From NORP110 sp051251595 (lineage in GTDB: Bacteria; Pseudomonadota; Alphaproteobacteria; Rhodobacterales; Rhodobacteraceae), in assembly GCA_051251595.1 (NCBI GenBank), contig JBPOFA010000001.1:62001-126000 (forward strand): a stretch of DNA of 64,000 nt, given 5' to 3'. Below the pieces are notes generated by a model. The model saw nothing but the letters and a program-made list of their open reading frames with translations, made no database searches and was not told the origin of the DNA. Both the position numbers and the translations under genes were made by a program. The first letter of the stretch is position 1, and each line of letters starts with the position of its first letter. Of this stretch, positions 34,224 through 43,572 are shown piece after piece.

Positions 34224-34991
34224 TTATGCGAACAGCGCGCGCCGAACCAAATTCAGCCCGGCAATGAACAGCACAAGCAACGTAAGTTTGCGGAACAAGT
34301 TTTGATCGAGCTTGTCCTGAAGCTTGAACCCGATCAACATGCCGATTACCCCCGGCACAATCATCATGACAGACAACGGCAAGGTTTGCGCATTCAGCAC
34401 GCCCGACTTGAGATGTGAGAAAAACAGAACAACGGCCCCGGTTCCAAAGATGACACCCTGAACGCGAATTTGTTCGGTTTTTGGTGTATCGATTGCCGTC
34501 AGATAGGTCGTCGTGGGCGGCCCCCAAACCCCGGACACACCGCCAATGGCCCCGGCAAAGAATGCAACGACGGCTTCTGTTATGCGTCGTTTTTCCGGGC
34601 GGATATGGGGGCGCCATCCCAATAGCTGGGACAATGTGATCAGCGTGATCGGGCCACCGATCAAAAGCAAAATCACCGATGCAGGCAGTTCCCGCACCAA
34701 TTGTGCGCTTAACAGGATCATCACCAAAAGAACCGCAATATAGCGCCAAAACTGTTTGGCCGCCTCAAATGCAGGCCCAAACCCGCCGCGCAATGACTGC
34801 ATAAGATTGGCCAGCACCGTCGGCACGATCAACGCAGCCAAAGCCAGTTCAGGCGGCAAGAATGATCCCAGCCCCGAAATCATGATCATCGGCATCGCAA
34901 AGCCGATCGCACCTTTCACAAAGCCGGCCACGATCGTTATTCCGATCGCCAGCGCCCAATGCGCCGGATCCATCAAGTCCAAAACACTCAT
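34224..34991 (-). CDS. TSUP (TauE/SafE/YfcA) family membrane permease
   Basis: This is a 255-residue integral membrane protein with about seven or eight hydrophobic segments, belonging to the sulfite/sulfoacetate exporter family (TauE/SafE). The family features are GFVKGAIGFAMPM near the N-terminus and FFAGAIGGVSGVWGPPTTTYL in the middle, the two halves of an inverted repeat. The likely solute is a small anion, but its identity cannot be read. I chose the ATG at 34991 (MSVLDLMDPAHW); upstream in-frame codons lie in the divergent promoter of the META gene. Confidence 0.88.
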   Translation of the reverse strand: MSVLDLMDPAHWALAIGITIVAGFVKGAIGFAMPMIMISGLGSFLPPELALAALIVPTVLANLMQSLRGGFGPAFEAAKQFWRYIAVLLVMILLSAQLVRELPASVILLLIGGPITLITLSQLLGWRPHIRPEKRRITEAVVAFFAGAIGGVSGVWGPPTTTYLTAIDTPKTEQIRVQGVIFGTGAVVLFFSHLKSGVLNAQTLPLSVMMIVPGVIGMLIGFKLQDKLDQNLFRKLTLLVLFIAGLNLVRRALFA

Positions 34992-35057
34992 TGCCTCAAT
35001 TTTCCTTTTCGAATGCGTACTGTTGTAAGAGGCAGCACAACACTGGTAACTGACCTT

Positions 35058-35453
35058 ATGTACCGATTGATCCTGATATTGCCGATTCTGCTGGCAGCGT
35101 GCCAAAAAGACGAAACCATTTCGGGTTTCGTTGATCCGCAAAAGACATTCAAGTTGGAACAGATCAATGGCAAGGCCTTTTCCGCCAATGCCGACATTTC
35201 ATTTCCGGCACAAGGGACAATCACGGGGGCATCCCCCTGCAACAGCTATTCCGCCGCACAAACCGCCCCGTATCCTTGGTTCGAAATCGGGTCGATGACT
35301 GTGACCAGAGCAATCTGTCCGGCGTCCGGCAAGGAAGAGCAGGACTTTTTCCAATCGCTTGGCGAAATGACATTGATAGAGGCAGTGGGCGACGTTCTGA
35401 TCCTGCAAAACGATTCAGGCGGTGAAATGGTCTTTAAGGCCGTTCAGGAATAA
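35058..35453 (+). CDS. META-domain lipoprotein
   Basis: This is a 131-residue predicted lipoprotein. The signal peptide MYRLILILPILLAAC ends in a lipobox. The rest matches the META/HslJ-type fold, with GSMTVTRAICPASGKEEQDF, a conserved CNSY motif, and the final LILQNDSGGEMVF. META/HslJ proteins are linked to envelope stress or heat-shock resistance, but the function is unclear. The start is the ATG at 35058. Its last 10 nt overlap the end of the convergent recO gene. Confidence 0.82.
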   Translation: MYRLILILPILLAACQKDETISGFVDPQKTFKLEQINGKAFSANADISFPAQGTITGASPCNSYSAAQTAPYPWFEIGSMTVTRAICPASGKEEQDFFQSLGEMTLIEAVGDVLILQNDSGGEMVFKAVQE

Positions 35454-36169
35454 CGCGCGATCGTATCCACCAAGCGTTGACGCGCCTCAGGCAAGGGGCG
35501 GTCGCCCATTTGCGGGGCCAATTTGGTTTTCAGAAAATACCCTGTCGTCGCCAACCCCTCGCCGATACCTGAAAGTTCGCCGGTTCCGTGCCCCAACAAA
35601 CAGGCTGGCAAAGCCAACAGCTTATCTGCCCATTCTCCCGCTGCTTCTGCGCTGACCGCGCGGCCGGTCTTGGGGGAAACATAGGCCAGATCATCCAGGC
35701 TGCCCGTCACGGCACAGGCCGACAAATCCAGGCCAAACCCCATCTCTTCTAACAAGGAGAGTTCCCATCTGAGATAGGCCAAAGGCCACGCCTCAGACGT
35801 TCCCAGCAGGTCAAACAGGGTGATGCTACGTTCATAAAGCGCTGGATATGACGCACGCTCTGGCAGGCAAAACCCCAACAGGGCCGTCGTTGCGTTCAAC
35901 CCAGCAAGCGCCAGCCTGTCGCCCATGATCGCAGCGGCGCGGCTTTGCACGGGTTCAACGGAAAAGGTTCCGATGTGGTCTTCCAGGCGCGCGCGCCACG
36001 CAACATCCAGCTGCGCGCCGGGTTGCAGGATCGGCGCAATTTTGCGACTTGTGCCTCCCCGAACGACGCCAGCGTGCCGCCCATGTTCAGCGGTAAAAAC
36101 TTCGATAATTGCAGAGGATTCGCCATGCTTGCGAACGCTTAACAACACACCTTGATCACGCCAATCCAT
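35444..36169 (-). CDS. recO: DNA repair protein RecO
   Basis: This is the RecFOR-pathway protein that loads RecA on gapped DNA and anneals single strands; 241 residues. The N-terminal OB fold is MDWRDQGVLLSVRKHGESSAIIEVFTAEHG. A helical C-terminal domain includes YLRWELSLLEEMGFGLDLS, in which CAVTG follows. It is the last gene of a long same-strand run (folK to recO), 8 bp after the DUF1491 gene. Confidence 0.93.
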   Translation of the reverse strand: MDWRDQGVLLSVRKHGESSAIIEVFTAEHGRHAGVVRGGTSRKIAPILQPGAQLDVAWRARLEDHIGTFSVEPVQSRAAAIMGDRLALAGLNATTALLGFCLPERASYPALYERSITLFDLLGTSEAWPLAYLRWELSLLEEMGFGLDLSACAVTGSLDDLAYVSPKTGRAVSAEAAGEWADKLLALPACLLGHGTGELSGIGEGLATTGYFLKTKLAPQMGDRPLPEARQRLVDTIARYS

Positions 36170-36177
36170 GTCAAAGC

Positions 36178-36510
36178 CTACTCTGCCAATCCCGGCTCGT
36201 CGAGCAGATGACGCCCTTGGCGATCTTCGACCTCAATCACCCACACATCCGGATCGAACCCTTTTTGGCGTGTGATGGCCGCATCGACATCTTGTTCAGC
36301 ACCCGTTTCAAGCACATCCCAAACGCGCGCTCCGCTCATCAGATCAAACTGCCGTTGATAGACGCTGGCCTGACCATCCAATGTGTTGACCTTGACCAGG
36401 ATCGCCCCTGCGGTTGCGTCACCTTTGGACGTAATGAACACAGGAATATCCGCCAGCCGAAGCCGGGTCAGATAGGCGCTGACCCAGACATCTGCCGTAA
36501 GACGGATCAT
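36178..36510 (-). CDS. DUF1491 family protein
   Basis: This is a 110-residue conserved protein of unknown function typical of alphaproteobacteria (DUF1491). It opens MIRLTADVWVSAYLTRLRLADIP and ends with a short acidic segment. It has no signal peptide or membrane helix. Its start overlaps the era stop by 4 nt, and recO follows after 8 bp. This era-DUF1491-recO order suggests a translation- or repair-linked cytoplasmic role, which is inference. Confidence 0.85.
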   Translation of the reverse strand: MIRLTADVWVSAYLTRLRLADIPVFITSKGDATAGAILVKVNTLDGQASVYQRQFDLMSGARVWDVLETGAEQDVDAAITRQKGFDPDVWVIEVEDRQGRHLLDEPGLAE

Positions 36511-37418
36511 GAATTTCCGTCAGAAAAGTCGAGCCCCATTTCTGAATAGCGCTCTTTTTCCTCAAGCCAGTTTGGCCGAACCTTGACCTGCAAAAACAAA
36601 TGAACTTTGCGGTCCAAAAATTCCTCTAGCTCAACACGTGCGGCTTGCCCCACGCCTTTGATCGTTTCGCCCTTGTTGCCCAGCACGATGCCTTTGTGCC
36701 CATCACGGATGACATAAATCATCTGATCAATCTTAACGGATCCGTCTTTTCGGTCTTCCCAGTTTTCCGTTTCGACGGTCATTTGATAGGGCAGTTCCTG
36801 ATGCAATCGTAGCGTCAGTTTTTCCCGTGTGATTTCGGCGGCAATCATCCGCAGCGGCGCATCCGCAATCTGGTCTTCAGGGTAAAGCCATGGCCCTTTG
36901 GGCAGCTCAGCCGCCAGCCACTTCCGAAGATCATCGACCCCGTGTCCCTTTTCGGCGGAAATCAGAAAGGTTTCCGCAAACGCAAAACGTTCGTTCAGTT
37001 CTTTGGTCAGTTTAAGCAACTTTGGCGCATCAACCTTGTCGATCTTGTTGATTGCAAGAACAACTTTGCGGTTGTCGCTGCGTTCGGCCAAACCGTCCAA
37101 AATCGCTTCGACACCTTCGGTGATGCCGCGATGCGCCTCGATCAGCATCACAACCAAATCCGCATCCGCAGCGCCGGTCCAGGCCGCTGCCACCATTGCA
37201 CGGTCAAGCCGACGGCGCGGACGGAACAGCCCCGGTGTATCCACGAACACAATCTGCGCGTCCCCTTCCAGGGCAACGCCGCGAATTCTGGCGCGCGTTG
37301 TTTGCACTTTATGCGTTACAATCGAAACCTTTGCCCCAACCATACGGTTCAGCAATGTTGATTTACCTGCATTGGGTTCACCAATCAGGGCAACGAATCC
37401 TGCACGGGTCTCAGTCAT
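36507..37418 (-). CDS. era: GTPase Era
   Basis: This is a ribosome-assembly GTPase that binds 16S rRNA near its 3' end; 303 residues. G-motifs are GEPNAGKSTLLN (G1), DTPGLF (G3) and NKID (G4). The C-terminal KH domain contains IYVIRDGHKGIVLGNKGETIKGVG. The start ATG at 37418 overlaps the end of rnc by 8 nt, giving the classical rnc-era pair. Confidence 0.96.
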   Translation of the reverse strand: MTETRAGFVALIGEPNAGKSTLLNRMVGAKVSIVTHKVQTTRARIRGVALEGDAQIVFVDTPGLFRPRRRLDRAMVAAAWTGAADADLVVMLIEAHRGITEGVEAILDGLAERSDNRKVVLAINKIDKVDAPKLLKLTKELNERFAFAETFLISAEKGHGVDDLRKWLAAELPKGPWLYPEDQIADAPLRMIAAEITREKLTLRLHQELPYQMTVETENWEDRKDGSVKIDQMIYVIRDGHKGIVLGNKGETIKGVGQAARVELEEFLDRKVHLFLQVKVRPNWLEEKERYSEMGLDFSDGNS

Positions 37419-38100
37419 TTTGTGCCTCCAATTGATCCAACAGCGTACGGGCTGCAACTTGTTCTGCTTGCCGTTTGGTCGGCGCAGTCGCTTGCGCCAC
37501 CTGGCCAGACGCCAAACGCGCCTCTATCGAAAACACCGGCGCATGGGCCGGACCGGTGCGGCTGATTTCTTTGTATGTCGGTGGCGATTGCCGGCGGGCC
37601 TGCGCCCATTCCTGCAGCGCCGTTTTGGCATCCCGCGCGTCCTCGGCAACAGTGTGGATGCGATTGCCCCACAAAGCCAGAATAACCCGACGCGCCGCTT
37701 CAAAGCCGCCATCCAGATAGACCGCGGCCAATACCGCCTCTAGCGCATCCGCCAACAGCGCCTGTTTGCGACGCCCGCCGGAAACCATTTCGGAACGGCC
37801 CAGCTTTAGCCCAAGCCCCAGTTCAACTTGGCGCGCCACTTCCGCACAAGTTTCCTTGCGCACAAGCGCGTTGAAACGCGGCGCCATCTGGCCTTCGCTG
37901 GCCTTGCCGTCAGCCTCAAACAAAGCCTGCGCCATGACCAGCCCCAGCACCCGATCGCCCAAAAACTCCATCCGCTGATTGTCAGGGCGGGTTTCAGACG
38001 CGATCGAAGAATGTGTCAGCGCCTCAACCAGCAACTCTGGTCGGTTAAACTCATACCCCAAACGGGCAGAGAAGTCTTTGAGTTCCGCACTTAACTTCAA
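37411..38100 (-). CDS. rnc: Ribonuclease III (TTG start)
   Basis: This is a double-strand-specific endoribonuclease that processes rRNA and mRNA; 229 residues. The catalytic signature is NQRMEFLGDRVLGLVMAQ and the second acidic site is in LLADALEAVLAAVYLDGG. The C-terminal dsRNA-binding domain runs from about 154. The start is TTG at 38100, whose bases overlap the lepB stop (TTGA). The next in-frame Met lies inside the catalytic motif, so TTG is the only sensible start. The rnc-era-recO order is conserved. Confidence 0.95.
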   Translation of the reverse strand: MKLSAELKDFSARLGYEFNRPELLVEALTHSSIASETRPDNQRMEFLGDRVLGLVMAQALFEADGKASEGQMAPRFNALVRKETCAEVARQVELGLGLKLGRSEMVSGGRRKQALLADALEAVLAAVYLDGGFEAARRVILALWGNRIHTVAEDARDAKTALQEWAQARRQSPPTYKEISRTGPAHAPVFSIEARLASGQVAQATAPTKRQAEQVAARTLLDQLEAQND

Positions 38101-38882
38101 TTGATCGCCTTAAAGAACCGGTCTGACCGCCAGGTCCAGAAATACAACATTGATCGCCCCGCGGATGAGAACATGATCCGGTCCGCCCGGCCAATCAGGT
38201 TTTCAAAGGGAACGAACCCAACACCGCCGACGGATTGGGAAAAGCGGCTATCTGTAGAGTTATCTCGGTTGTCACCCATGAAGAAATAATGCCCCTCGGG
38301 AACAGTGTAGACAGGGGTGTTGTCCATTTGAATGTTCCGGACATTCAAAATGCTGTGCTTTACACCATTTGGCAGAGTTTCAATGAAACGTTCTTTTTCA
38401 CAGATACCGCCCATTCCAACAGTACCGTTCATACATTGCGGCACGCGCCCATGGGGGCCTTGTTTTTCGACAACTTCTTCAAACGCGATGTCGGGGGTTT
38501 GAACCGCTTCGACACCGTTGATGAACAGAACCCCATTCTTCATCTGAATCCGATCACCCGGCAGCCCGATCAGGCGCTTGATGTAATCTTCGTTGCTGAC
38601 AGGATGACGAAATACAACAACATCCCCAAGCTCCGGTTCCTTGCCCAAAATGCGTCCTGAGAACGGACACATAGAAAACGGACAGGATACAGCCGAATAG
38701 CCATAGGCCATCTTGTTCACAAAAAGAAAATCACCAATCAGCAATGTATCCTTCATAGACCCCGATGGAATCCAGAACGGCTGAAAAAACAATGTCCGAA
38801 ACACGCCGGCAATCAGTAAAGCGTAAACAACTGTTTTTATGGTCTCAAGAACACCGTCCTGCTTCTCAACATTACTGGCCAT
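38097..38882 (-). CDS. lepB: Signal peptidase I
   Basis: This is a membrane serine protease that removes signal peptides from secreted proteins; 261 residues. It has one N-terminal transmembrane helix (VVYALLIAGVFRTLFF). The catalytic Ser lies in WIPSGSMKDTL (Ser42) and the general-base Lys in EDYIKRLIGLPGD. The late motif is FFMGDNRDNSTDSR. The start is the ATG at 38882, with AGGA eight bases upstream. It is coupled to rnc by a 4-nt overlap. A loop with two close Cys pairs (SCPFSMCPF, QCMNGT/GGIC) may be disulfide-bonded in the periplasm. Confidence 0.96.
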   Translation of the reverse strand: MASNVEKQDGVLETIKTVVYALLIAGVFRTLFFQPFWIPSGSMKDTLLIGDFLFVNKMAYGYSAVSCPFSMCPFSGRILGKEPELGDVVVFRHPVSNEDYIKRLIGLPGDRIQMKNGVLFINGVEAVQTPDIAFEEVVEKQGPHGRVPQCMNGTVGMGGICEKERFIETLPNGVKHSILNVRNIQMDNTPVYTVPEGHYFFMGDNRDNSTDSRFSQSVGGVGFVPFENLIGRADRIMFSSAGRSMLYFWTWRSDRFFKAIN

Positions 38883-38942
38883 CAATTTCGTCCTGACTTT
38901 GAATTTTCTATTTCGGCTTCATGATCAGCCCTAGCGGCGGAG

Positions 38943-39344
38943 TCAAGCAATAGGCCGGGCTTCGATAACGACAAATGCTTGGGCCCACGGGTGATCATCT
39001 GTCAATGTGACATGGATGACCGCCTGATAACCTTTTGGTGTCATGTCCTTCAGGCGTTCGGCGGCCCAGCCCGTGACCGCCATTGTCGGTTGCCCAGTCC
39101 TTAGATTGCTGACCGCCATGTCCTTCCAGGAAATCCCCATCCGAAGCCCGGTGCCAAGCGCCTTGGAACAGGCCTCTTTCGCGGCCCACCTTTTTGCGTA
39201 GGTCCCGGCGGTATCTTTACGACGCTCTGCGATGGCCTGTTCGACATCCGTAAAGACACGGTTTCGAAATCGGTCGCCAAAGCGATCAAGCGTGCCCTGA
39301 ATTCGTTCAATATTCGCCAGGTCAGTGCCGATTCCCAGAATCAT
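38943..39344 (-). CDS. acpS: Holo-[acyl-carrier-protein] synthase
   Basis: This enzyme transfers the 4'-phosphopantetheine arm from CoA to acyl carrier protein; 133 residues, the typical size. It opens MILGIGTDLANIERI with the magnesium-binding Asp. The second motif is RWAAKEACSKALGTG. The start overlaps the stop of the LysE gene by 4 nt. A 60-bp gap follows before lepB. Confidence 0.95.
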   Translation of the reverse strand: MILGIGTDLANIERIQGTLDRFGDRFRNRVFTDVEQAIAERRKDTAGTYAKRWAAKEACSKALGTGLRMGISWKDMAVSNLRTGQPTMAVTGWAAERLKDMTPKGYQAVIHVTLTDDHPWAQAFVVIEARPIA

Positions 39345-39964
39345 TTCAAATGCACCGTCAAAACTTTGAGACTTGCCGTACCAAAGGCCACGGCAAAGAC
39401 AAGTTCAAACCACCGGCGCGCCTTTTGATACCCGGCCACCAGACCGGCCGTCGAAAATAGAAATGCATATCCGATAAACACCAGAATAGATCCGGAATAC
39501 AAGAAACCAAACATCCAAAAAAGTTCAACCCAACCCGCATCCGCAGGAACGGCTATGGCATAAATCGCACCCCAGGCGAAAATCGCCTTTGGGTTTGTAA
39601 GGTGAATAAGGGCACCTTTCCAAAACACACGACTTGGCGTTTTGGGCGATTTTGTTTCCATGATTGTTGATTTCTTTGACATCGCAGACCGCAAGGACTT
39701 AATCGCGAGGAACAAAAGATACGCCGCGCCAACATAGCGCAAGACGGTAAAAAGCCATGCGTTGGCCTGCATAATAGCCCCCATTCCCAAGGCCGCGGCA
39801 ATTCCCCAGCAGGCGCTGCCCGCCAGAATCCCCAAGGCCATCACAACCCCGATGCGGCGCCCCAATTGCATCGAAGTTCCAGCAATTGCCAAAGTCGCAG
39901 GCCCCGGCGAACCACCGGCCAGGACCCAACCGACCCACAAAAGCGCCAGATGCGCCCAGGTCAC
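39341..39964 (-). CDS. LysE/RhtB-family transporter
   Basis: This is a predicted amino-acid or small-metabolite exporter of 207 residues with about six transmembrane helices. The N-terminal family motif is GGSPGPATLAIAGTSMQLGRR and a later block is ALIHLTNPKAIFAWGAIYA. The start is GTG at 39964, overlapping the pdxJ stop (GTGA). Its place between pdxJ and acpS suggests an operon member without a clear functional link. Confidence 0.88.
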   Translation of the reverse strand: MTWAHLALLWVGWVLAGGSPGPATLAIAGTSMQLGRRIGVVMALGILAGSACWGIAAALGMGAIMQANAWLFTVLRYVGAAYLLFLAIKSLRSAMSKKSTIMETKSPKTPSRVFWKGALIHLTNPKAIFAWGAIYAIAVPADAGWVELFWMFGFLYSGSILVFIGYAFLFSTAGLVAGYQKARRWFELVFAVAFGTASLKVLTVHLK

Positions 39965-40719
39965 GCCCGGGCCTCATCCATCAAGCGACGCATTTCGGCA
40001 ATAGCCGGGGTCAGGCCCCTGAAGATGGCCTCTCCAATCAGGAAATGTCCGATGTTCAGCTCCATCACTTCGGGAAAGGCTGCGACCGGTTTGACGGTGT
40101 CATAGGTAAACCCGTGGCCCGCATGCACCTCTAGGCCCAGACTGCGGGCATGTGTCGACATGTCCCGCAAACGCTCTAGCTCTTCGGCGCTATCGTCGAA
40201 CCGGCCTTCGGTGAAGGCATCGCAATAGGCACCAGCATGCAGTTCAACCACCTCGGCCCCAATCTTGTGGGCGGCGTCGATCTGTTGTTTCTCTGCGGCC
40301 ACAAAAATGGACACGCGGCTACCAGCATCGCGCAAGGGGGCAATGAAGTGCGCCAAGTGGTTTTCGTCCCGCGCAACGTCAAGCCCACCTTCGGTGGTGC
40401 GTTCTTCGCGCTTTTCAGGGACGATACACACCGCATGAGGTTTGTGCCTCAGTGCGATGGCCTGCATTTCAGCAGTCGCTGCCATTTCAAAATTCAACGG
40501 CACGGTCAACGCCTCGACCAATCCCTCAATATCTGCATCAGAGATATGTCGGCGGTCTTCGCGCAAATGTGCCGTGATCCCGTCTGCACCAGCCTGCTCG
40601 GCCAAAATTCCCGCACGCACAGGATCCGGATAGTCCCCACCCCGCGCGTTACGCACCGTAGCGACATGGTCGATGTTCACACCCAACCGCAAGCGACCAA
40701 GAGCTTTGCTAGATGACAT
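39961..40719 (-). CDS. pdxJ: Pyridoxine 5'-phosphate synthase
   Basis: This enzyme condenses 1-deoxy-D-xylulose 5-phosphate with 3-amino-2-oxopropyl phosphate to make pyridoxine 5'-phosphate; 252 residues. Family motifs are RLGVNIDHVATVRNARGG, ITAHLREDRRHI, VCIVPEKREERTTEGGLD and VHAGHGFTYDTV. The start is the ATG at 40719. It precedes LysE and acpS, matching the pdxJ-acpS order of many proteobacteria. Confidence 0.96.
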   Translation of the reverse strand: MSSSKALGRLRLGVNIDHVATVRNARGGDYPDPVRAGILAEQAGADGITAHLREDRRHISDADIEGLVEALTVPLNFEMAATAEMQAIALRHKPHAVCIVPEKREERTTEGGLDVARDENHLAHFIAPLRDAGSRVSIFVAAEKQQIDAAHKIGAEVVELHAGAYCDAFTEGRFDDSAEELERLRDMSTHARSLGLEVHAGHGFTYDTVKPVAAFPEVMELNIGHFLIGEAIFRGLTPAIAEMRRLMDEARA

Positions 40720-40749
40720 TTTGCATTCCTTCCAAGCGCACGAAAAACG

Positions 40750-41400
40750 TTATTCAGGCCTTACAGGTACGGGTGTTGCCTGCGCCGCGGCAATGCGTTT
40801 CTTTTCGTACCGTTTTTTGAGCCTTTTGATACGGGACTTTTGGTAAACGGTAACCATCCGATGTCCAAGGGAATAACAAATGATCCCGCAGATAATCCCG
40901 GGGATAATCCCCCCAACCAGATAGGGTAGGAAGACCGATCGGCCAAACCGTTCCAGACGTCCCCAATGGGCCACATCATCGGTAAAAATCGCCCAAAGGT
41001 TGGACCACAATTCGACAGAAGCATTGGAAAACGCATTCACGATGGAATGCAGGGACAAGCCGCCGGACATTCCCAACATCCACGAGCCAAGCTCAACAGA
41101 CACCAATGCAATCAGCGGAAAGGTCAGCGGATTTCCGAAAAAGGTTGCAAGGATAGCCGCCAGAATATTGCCCTGCATCACAAGGGCAAGCGCCGCCGCC
41201 AAAACAAAGTGGAACCCGAAAAACGGCGTGAAGCATACAAACACCCCTGCCGCGATCCCACGCGCGATGCGATGAGGAGGGTCAGGCAAGCGACGCATCC
41301 GGTAAAACATATAGCTTAACGCACGCGTCCAACCGCCCTTGGGATATATCCCATCCGCCACATATTGTGCGTAGCTTCGTTTGTTGCGCCGTTTGAACAC
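40750..41400 (-). CDS. DUF2062 domain membrane protein
   Basis: This is a 216-residue protein with about three membrane helices. The DUF2062 core covers about 40-180 (HRIARGIAAGVFVCFTPFFGFHF and ATFFGNPLTFPLIALVSVELG). The C-terminus is very basic. Function is unknown; related proteins are suggested to be envelope-located. The start is GTG at 41400 with only a distant GAGGAG, so the start is uncertain. It lies between rsh and pdxJ in the same direction. Confidence 0.82.
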   Translation of the reverse strand: MFKRRNKRSYAQYVADGIYPKGGWTRALSYMFYRMRRLPDPPHRIARGIAAGVFVCFTPFFGFHFVLAAALALVMQGNILAAILATFFGNPLTFPLIALVSVELGSWMLGMSGGLSLHSIVNAFSNASVELWSNLWAIFTDDVAHWGRLERFGRSVFLPYLVGGIIPGIICGIICYSLGHRMVTVYQKSRIKRLKKRYEKKRIAAAQATPVPVRPE

Positions 41401-41421
41401 CTTTGTGTTCGCTCCTCTCAG

Positions 41422-43539
41422 TTAGGGCTTGCGCCCAAGATCTCTGTACCGCGTGACAGAGGCGACTTCGCTTTCCGCTTCCAGTCCCAGCATGATCGCG
41501 TGGAAGTGCTCTATATCTCTTAACTCCACATCAATAATGAGGCGGAAAAAGTCCGGCTTTCGGTCAAGAAAATGTAAATCAGAGATATTGGCCTTTTGCT
41601 CTCCGATCAAAGTGCAAATGCGGCCCAGGACGCCAGCGTCATTTCTGATTGTCACGTCAAGACTGACGGTGCTGACGGCAGGGTGTTTGCCGCTGTGCCA
41701 CCGCAAATCAACCCAACGGTCCGGTTGGTCTTCGACGTCGGCCAAGGCCTCGCAGTCGATGGAATGGATGACAACCCCACGCCCGCGATAGCTGATCCCG
41801 ACGATCCGCTCCCCTGGGACGGGTTGACAGCATTCGGCCCGTTGAAAGCTTTGATCCTGCGTCAAACCCACGACGGCACGGTCGATGTCGATCTCTTCGC
41901 CACTGTCGGCCAGCTCTGGGTAAAGCGACTGAACGATGTCCTTGGCCGCCAATTCCGCCGACCCAAGTCGCGCCAAAAGCTCTTCGGCATCCGGCAACCG
42001 CAATTGGGTTGCCGCCGTGCTAAGCGCTTTGTCGGTGGCCTTCTTTCCCAGATGTTCAAACGCAACACGCGCCAATTCACGGCCCAACTTGATAAACCGT
42101 TCTCTGTCTTCGTTCCGAAGGCTTCGCCGGATTGCAGCCTTGGCCCGCCCGGTCACCACGATATCGATCCAGCTTGGCTGGGGCCGTTGTCCTTCGGCGG
42201 TGATAATCTCAATGGATTGACCGTTTTTCAGTCGGGTCCATAATGGCACACGGATGCCATCCACTTTGGCGCCAACACAACTGTCCCCAATCCGGGTGTG
42301 AATCGCATAGCCATAATCCAGCGGCGTCGCCCCACGGGGCAATTTCACAACGTCCCCTTTGGGCGTGAAACAGAACACCTGATCCGAATACATTTCCAGC
42401 TTTACGTGCTCCAGAAACTCGTCGTGATCCTCTGCGCTTTCCAAACGCTCTGTCAGACTGGTAACCCACTTTGTCGGATCCGCTGCAAAAGGGTTGCTGG
42501 CAGGTGCGCCATCCCGATAGGACCAATGCGCCGCAACACCCGTTTCGGCGACCTCATGCATCTGGCGGGTCCGGATTTGCACCTCTACCCGTTTTCCATC
42601 CCGCCCTGACACGGTGGTATGGATCGAACGGTAACCGTTTGATTTCGGCTGACTGATATAATCTTTGAACCGGCCGGGAACGGACCGCCAACGCTGATGG
42701 ATCACCCCCAGCACACGGTAACAATCAGATTCGCTGCCAGTAATAATCCTGAACCCATAGATGTCGGACAGGCGTGAAAAACTAAGGCCCTTTTCTTCCA
42801 TCTTGCGCCAGATCGAATAGGGCTTTTTCGCCCGACCAAACACGTCGGCCTCTATGCCTTCTTTTTCCAGCTCATAGCGGATGTCATTCGTGATCTTGTG
42901 GATCACATCACCGGTTTCACGCTGCAAGGTAATGAAGCGCCGAATGATTGAATTGCGCGCTTCTGAGTTCAGAACATGGAATGCAAGATCTTCCAGTTCC
43001 TCACGCATCCATTGCATCCCCATGCGTCCGGCAAGCGGCGCAAAGATATCCATGGTCTCACGGGCCTTTTGGGCCTGTTTGTCAGGGCGCATCGACTTGA
43101 TCGTGCGCATATTGTGCAGCCTGTCCGCCAATTTGACCAAGATGACCCGCAGATCCTTGGACATGGCCATGAACAGCTTGCGGAAATTTTCCGCCTGCTT
43201 TGTCTCTGTCGAGCTAAGTTGCAGGTTCGTCAGTTTCGTAACGCCATCCACAAGCTCGGCAATGTCTTCGCCAAACCGACTTGCAACCTCGCCATATGTA
43301 GATTTGGTGTCTTCGATCGTGTCGTGCAGCAGGGCAGTGACAATCGTCGCGTCATCCAGTTGCTGTTCTGTCAGAATCGCAGCAACAGCAACGGGATGCG
43401 TGAAATATTCCTCGCCAGAGTGCCGAAACTGGCCCTCATGCATCTTTCGGCCATAGGAATAGGCCGAACGAATAAGTTCTTCGTTACAATGTGGGTTGTA
43501 GTTGGCAACCAGCGCGATCAGATCGTCGACTTCAATCAT
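41422..43539 (-). CDS. rsh: Bifunctional (p)ppGpp synthetase/hydrolase, RelA/SpoT homologue
   Basis: This is the stringent-response enzyme that makes and degrades (p)ppGpp; 705 residues. Domains in order are a HD hydrolase (about 26-150, with YFTHPVAVAAILTEQ and HDTIEDT), a synthetase (about 210-350, with KPYSIWRKMEEKG and YRSIHTTV), TGS (about 385-445), a helical and zinc-finger-like region with ECCQPVPGERIVGI, and a C-terminal ACT domain (about 630-700). The intact HD site indicates that hydrolase activity is kept, as in the single Rsh of alphaproteobacteria. It follows rpoZ by 33 bp. Confidence 0.96.
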   Translation of the reverse strand: MIEVDDLIALVANYNPHCNEELIRSAYSYGRKMHEGQFRHSGEEYFTHPVAVAAILTEQQLDDATIVTALLHDTIEDTKSTYGEVASRFGEDIAELVDGVTKLTNLQLSSTETKQAENFRKLFMAMSKDLRVILVKLADRLHNMRTIKSMRPDKQAQKARETMDIFAPLAGRMGMQWMREELEDLAFHVLNSEARNSIIRRFITLQRETGDVIHKITNDIRYELEKEGIEADVFGRAKKPYSIWRKMEEKGLSFSRLSDIYGFRIITGSESDCYRVLGVIHQRWRSVPGRFKDYISQPKSNGYRSIHTTVSGRDGKRVEVQIRTRQMHEVAETGVAAHWSYRDGAPASNPFAADPTKWVTSLTERLESAEDHDEFLEHVKLEMYSDQVFCFTPKGDVVKLPRGATPLDYGYAIHTRIGDSCVGAKVDGIRVPLWTRLKNGQSIEIITAEGQRPQPSWIDIVVTGRAKAAIRRSLRNEDRERFIKLGRELARVAFEHLGKKATDKALSTAATQLRLPDAEELLARLGSAELAAKDIVQSLYPELADSGEEIDIDRAVVGLTQDQSFQRAECCQPVPGERIVGISYRGRGVVIHSIDCEALADVEDQPDRWVDLRWHSGKHPAVSTVSLDVTIRNDAGVLGRICTLIGEQKANISDLHFLDRKPDFFRLIIDVELRDIEHFHAIMLGLEAESEVASVTRYRDLGRKP

Positions 43540-43572
43540 GCGCTCCGCAAACCTTTTGCGCGATTGCGCCTG

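Noticed and set aside
33751..34749. Minus-strand frame opposite pckA running into the TSUP gene
   Set aside because: Both underlying genes are clear by motif; this frame has Cys/His-rich shadow composition.
34513..35028. Plus-strand frames opposite the TSUP gene
   Set aside because: They have no start signals and are antisense to a clear membrane permease.
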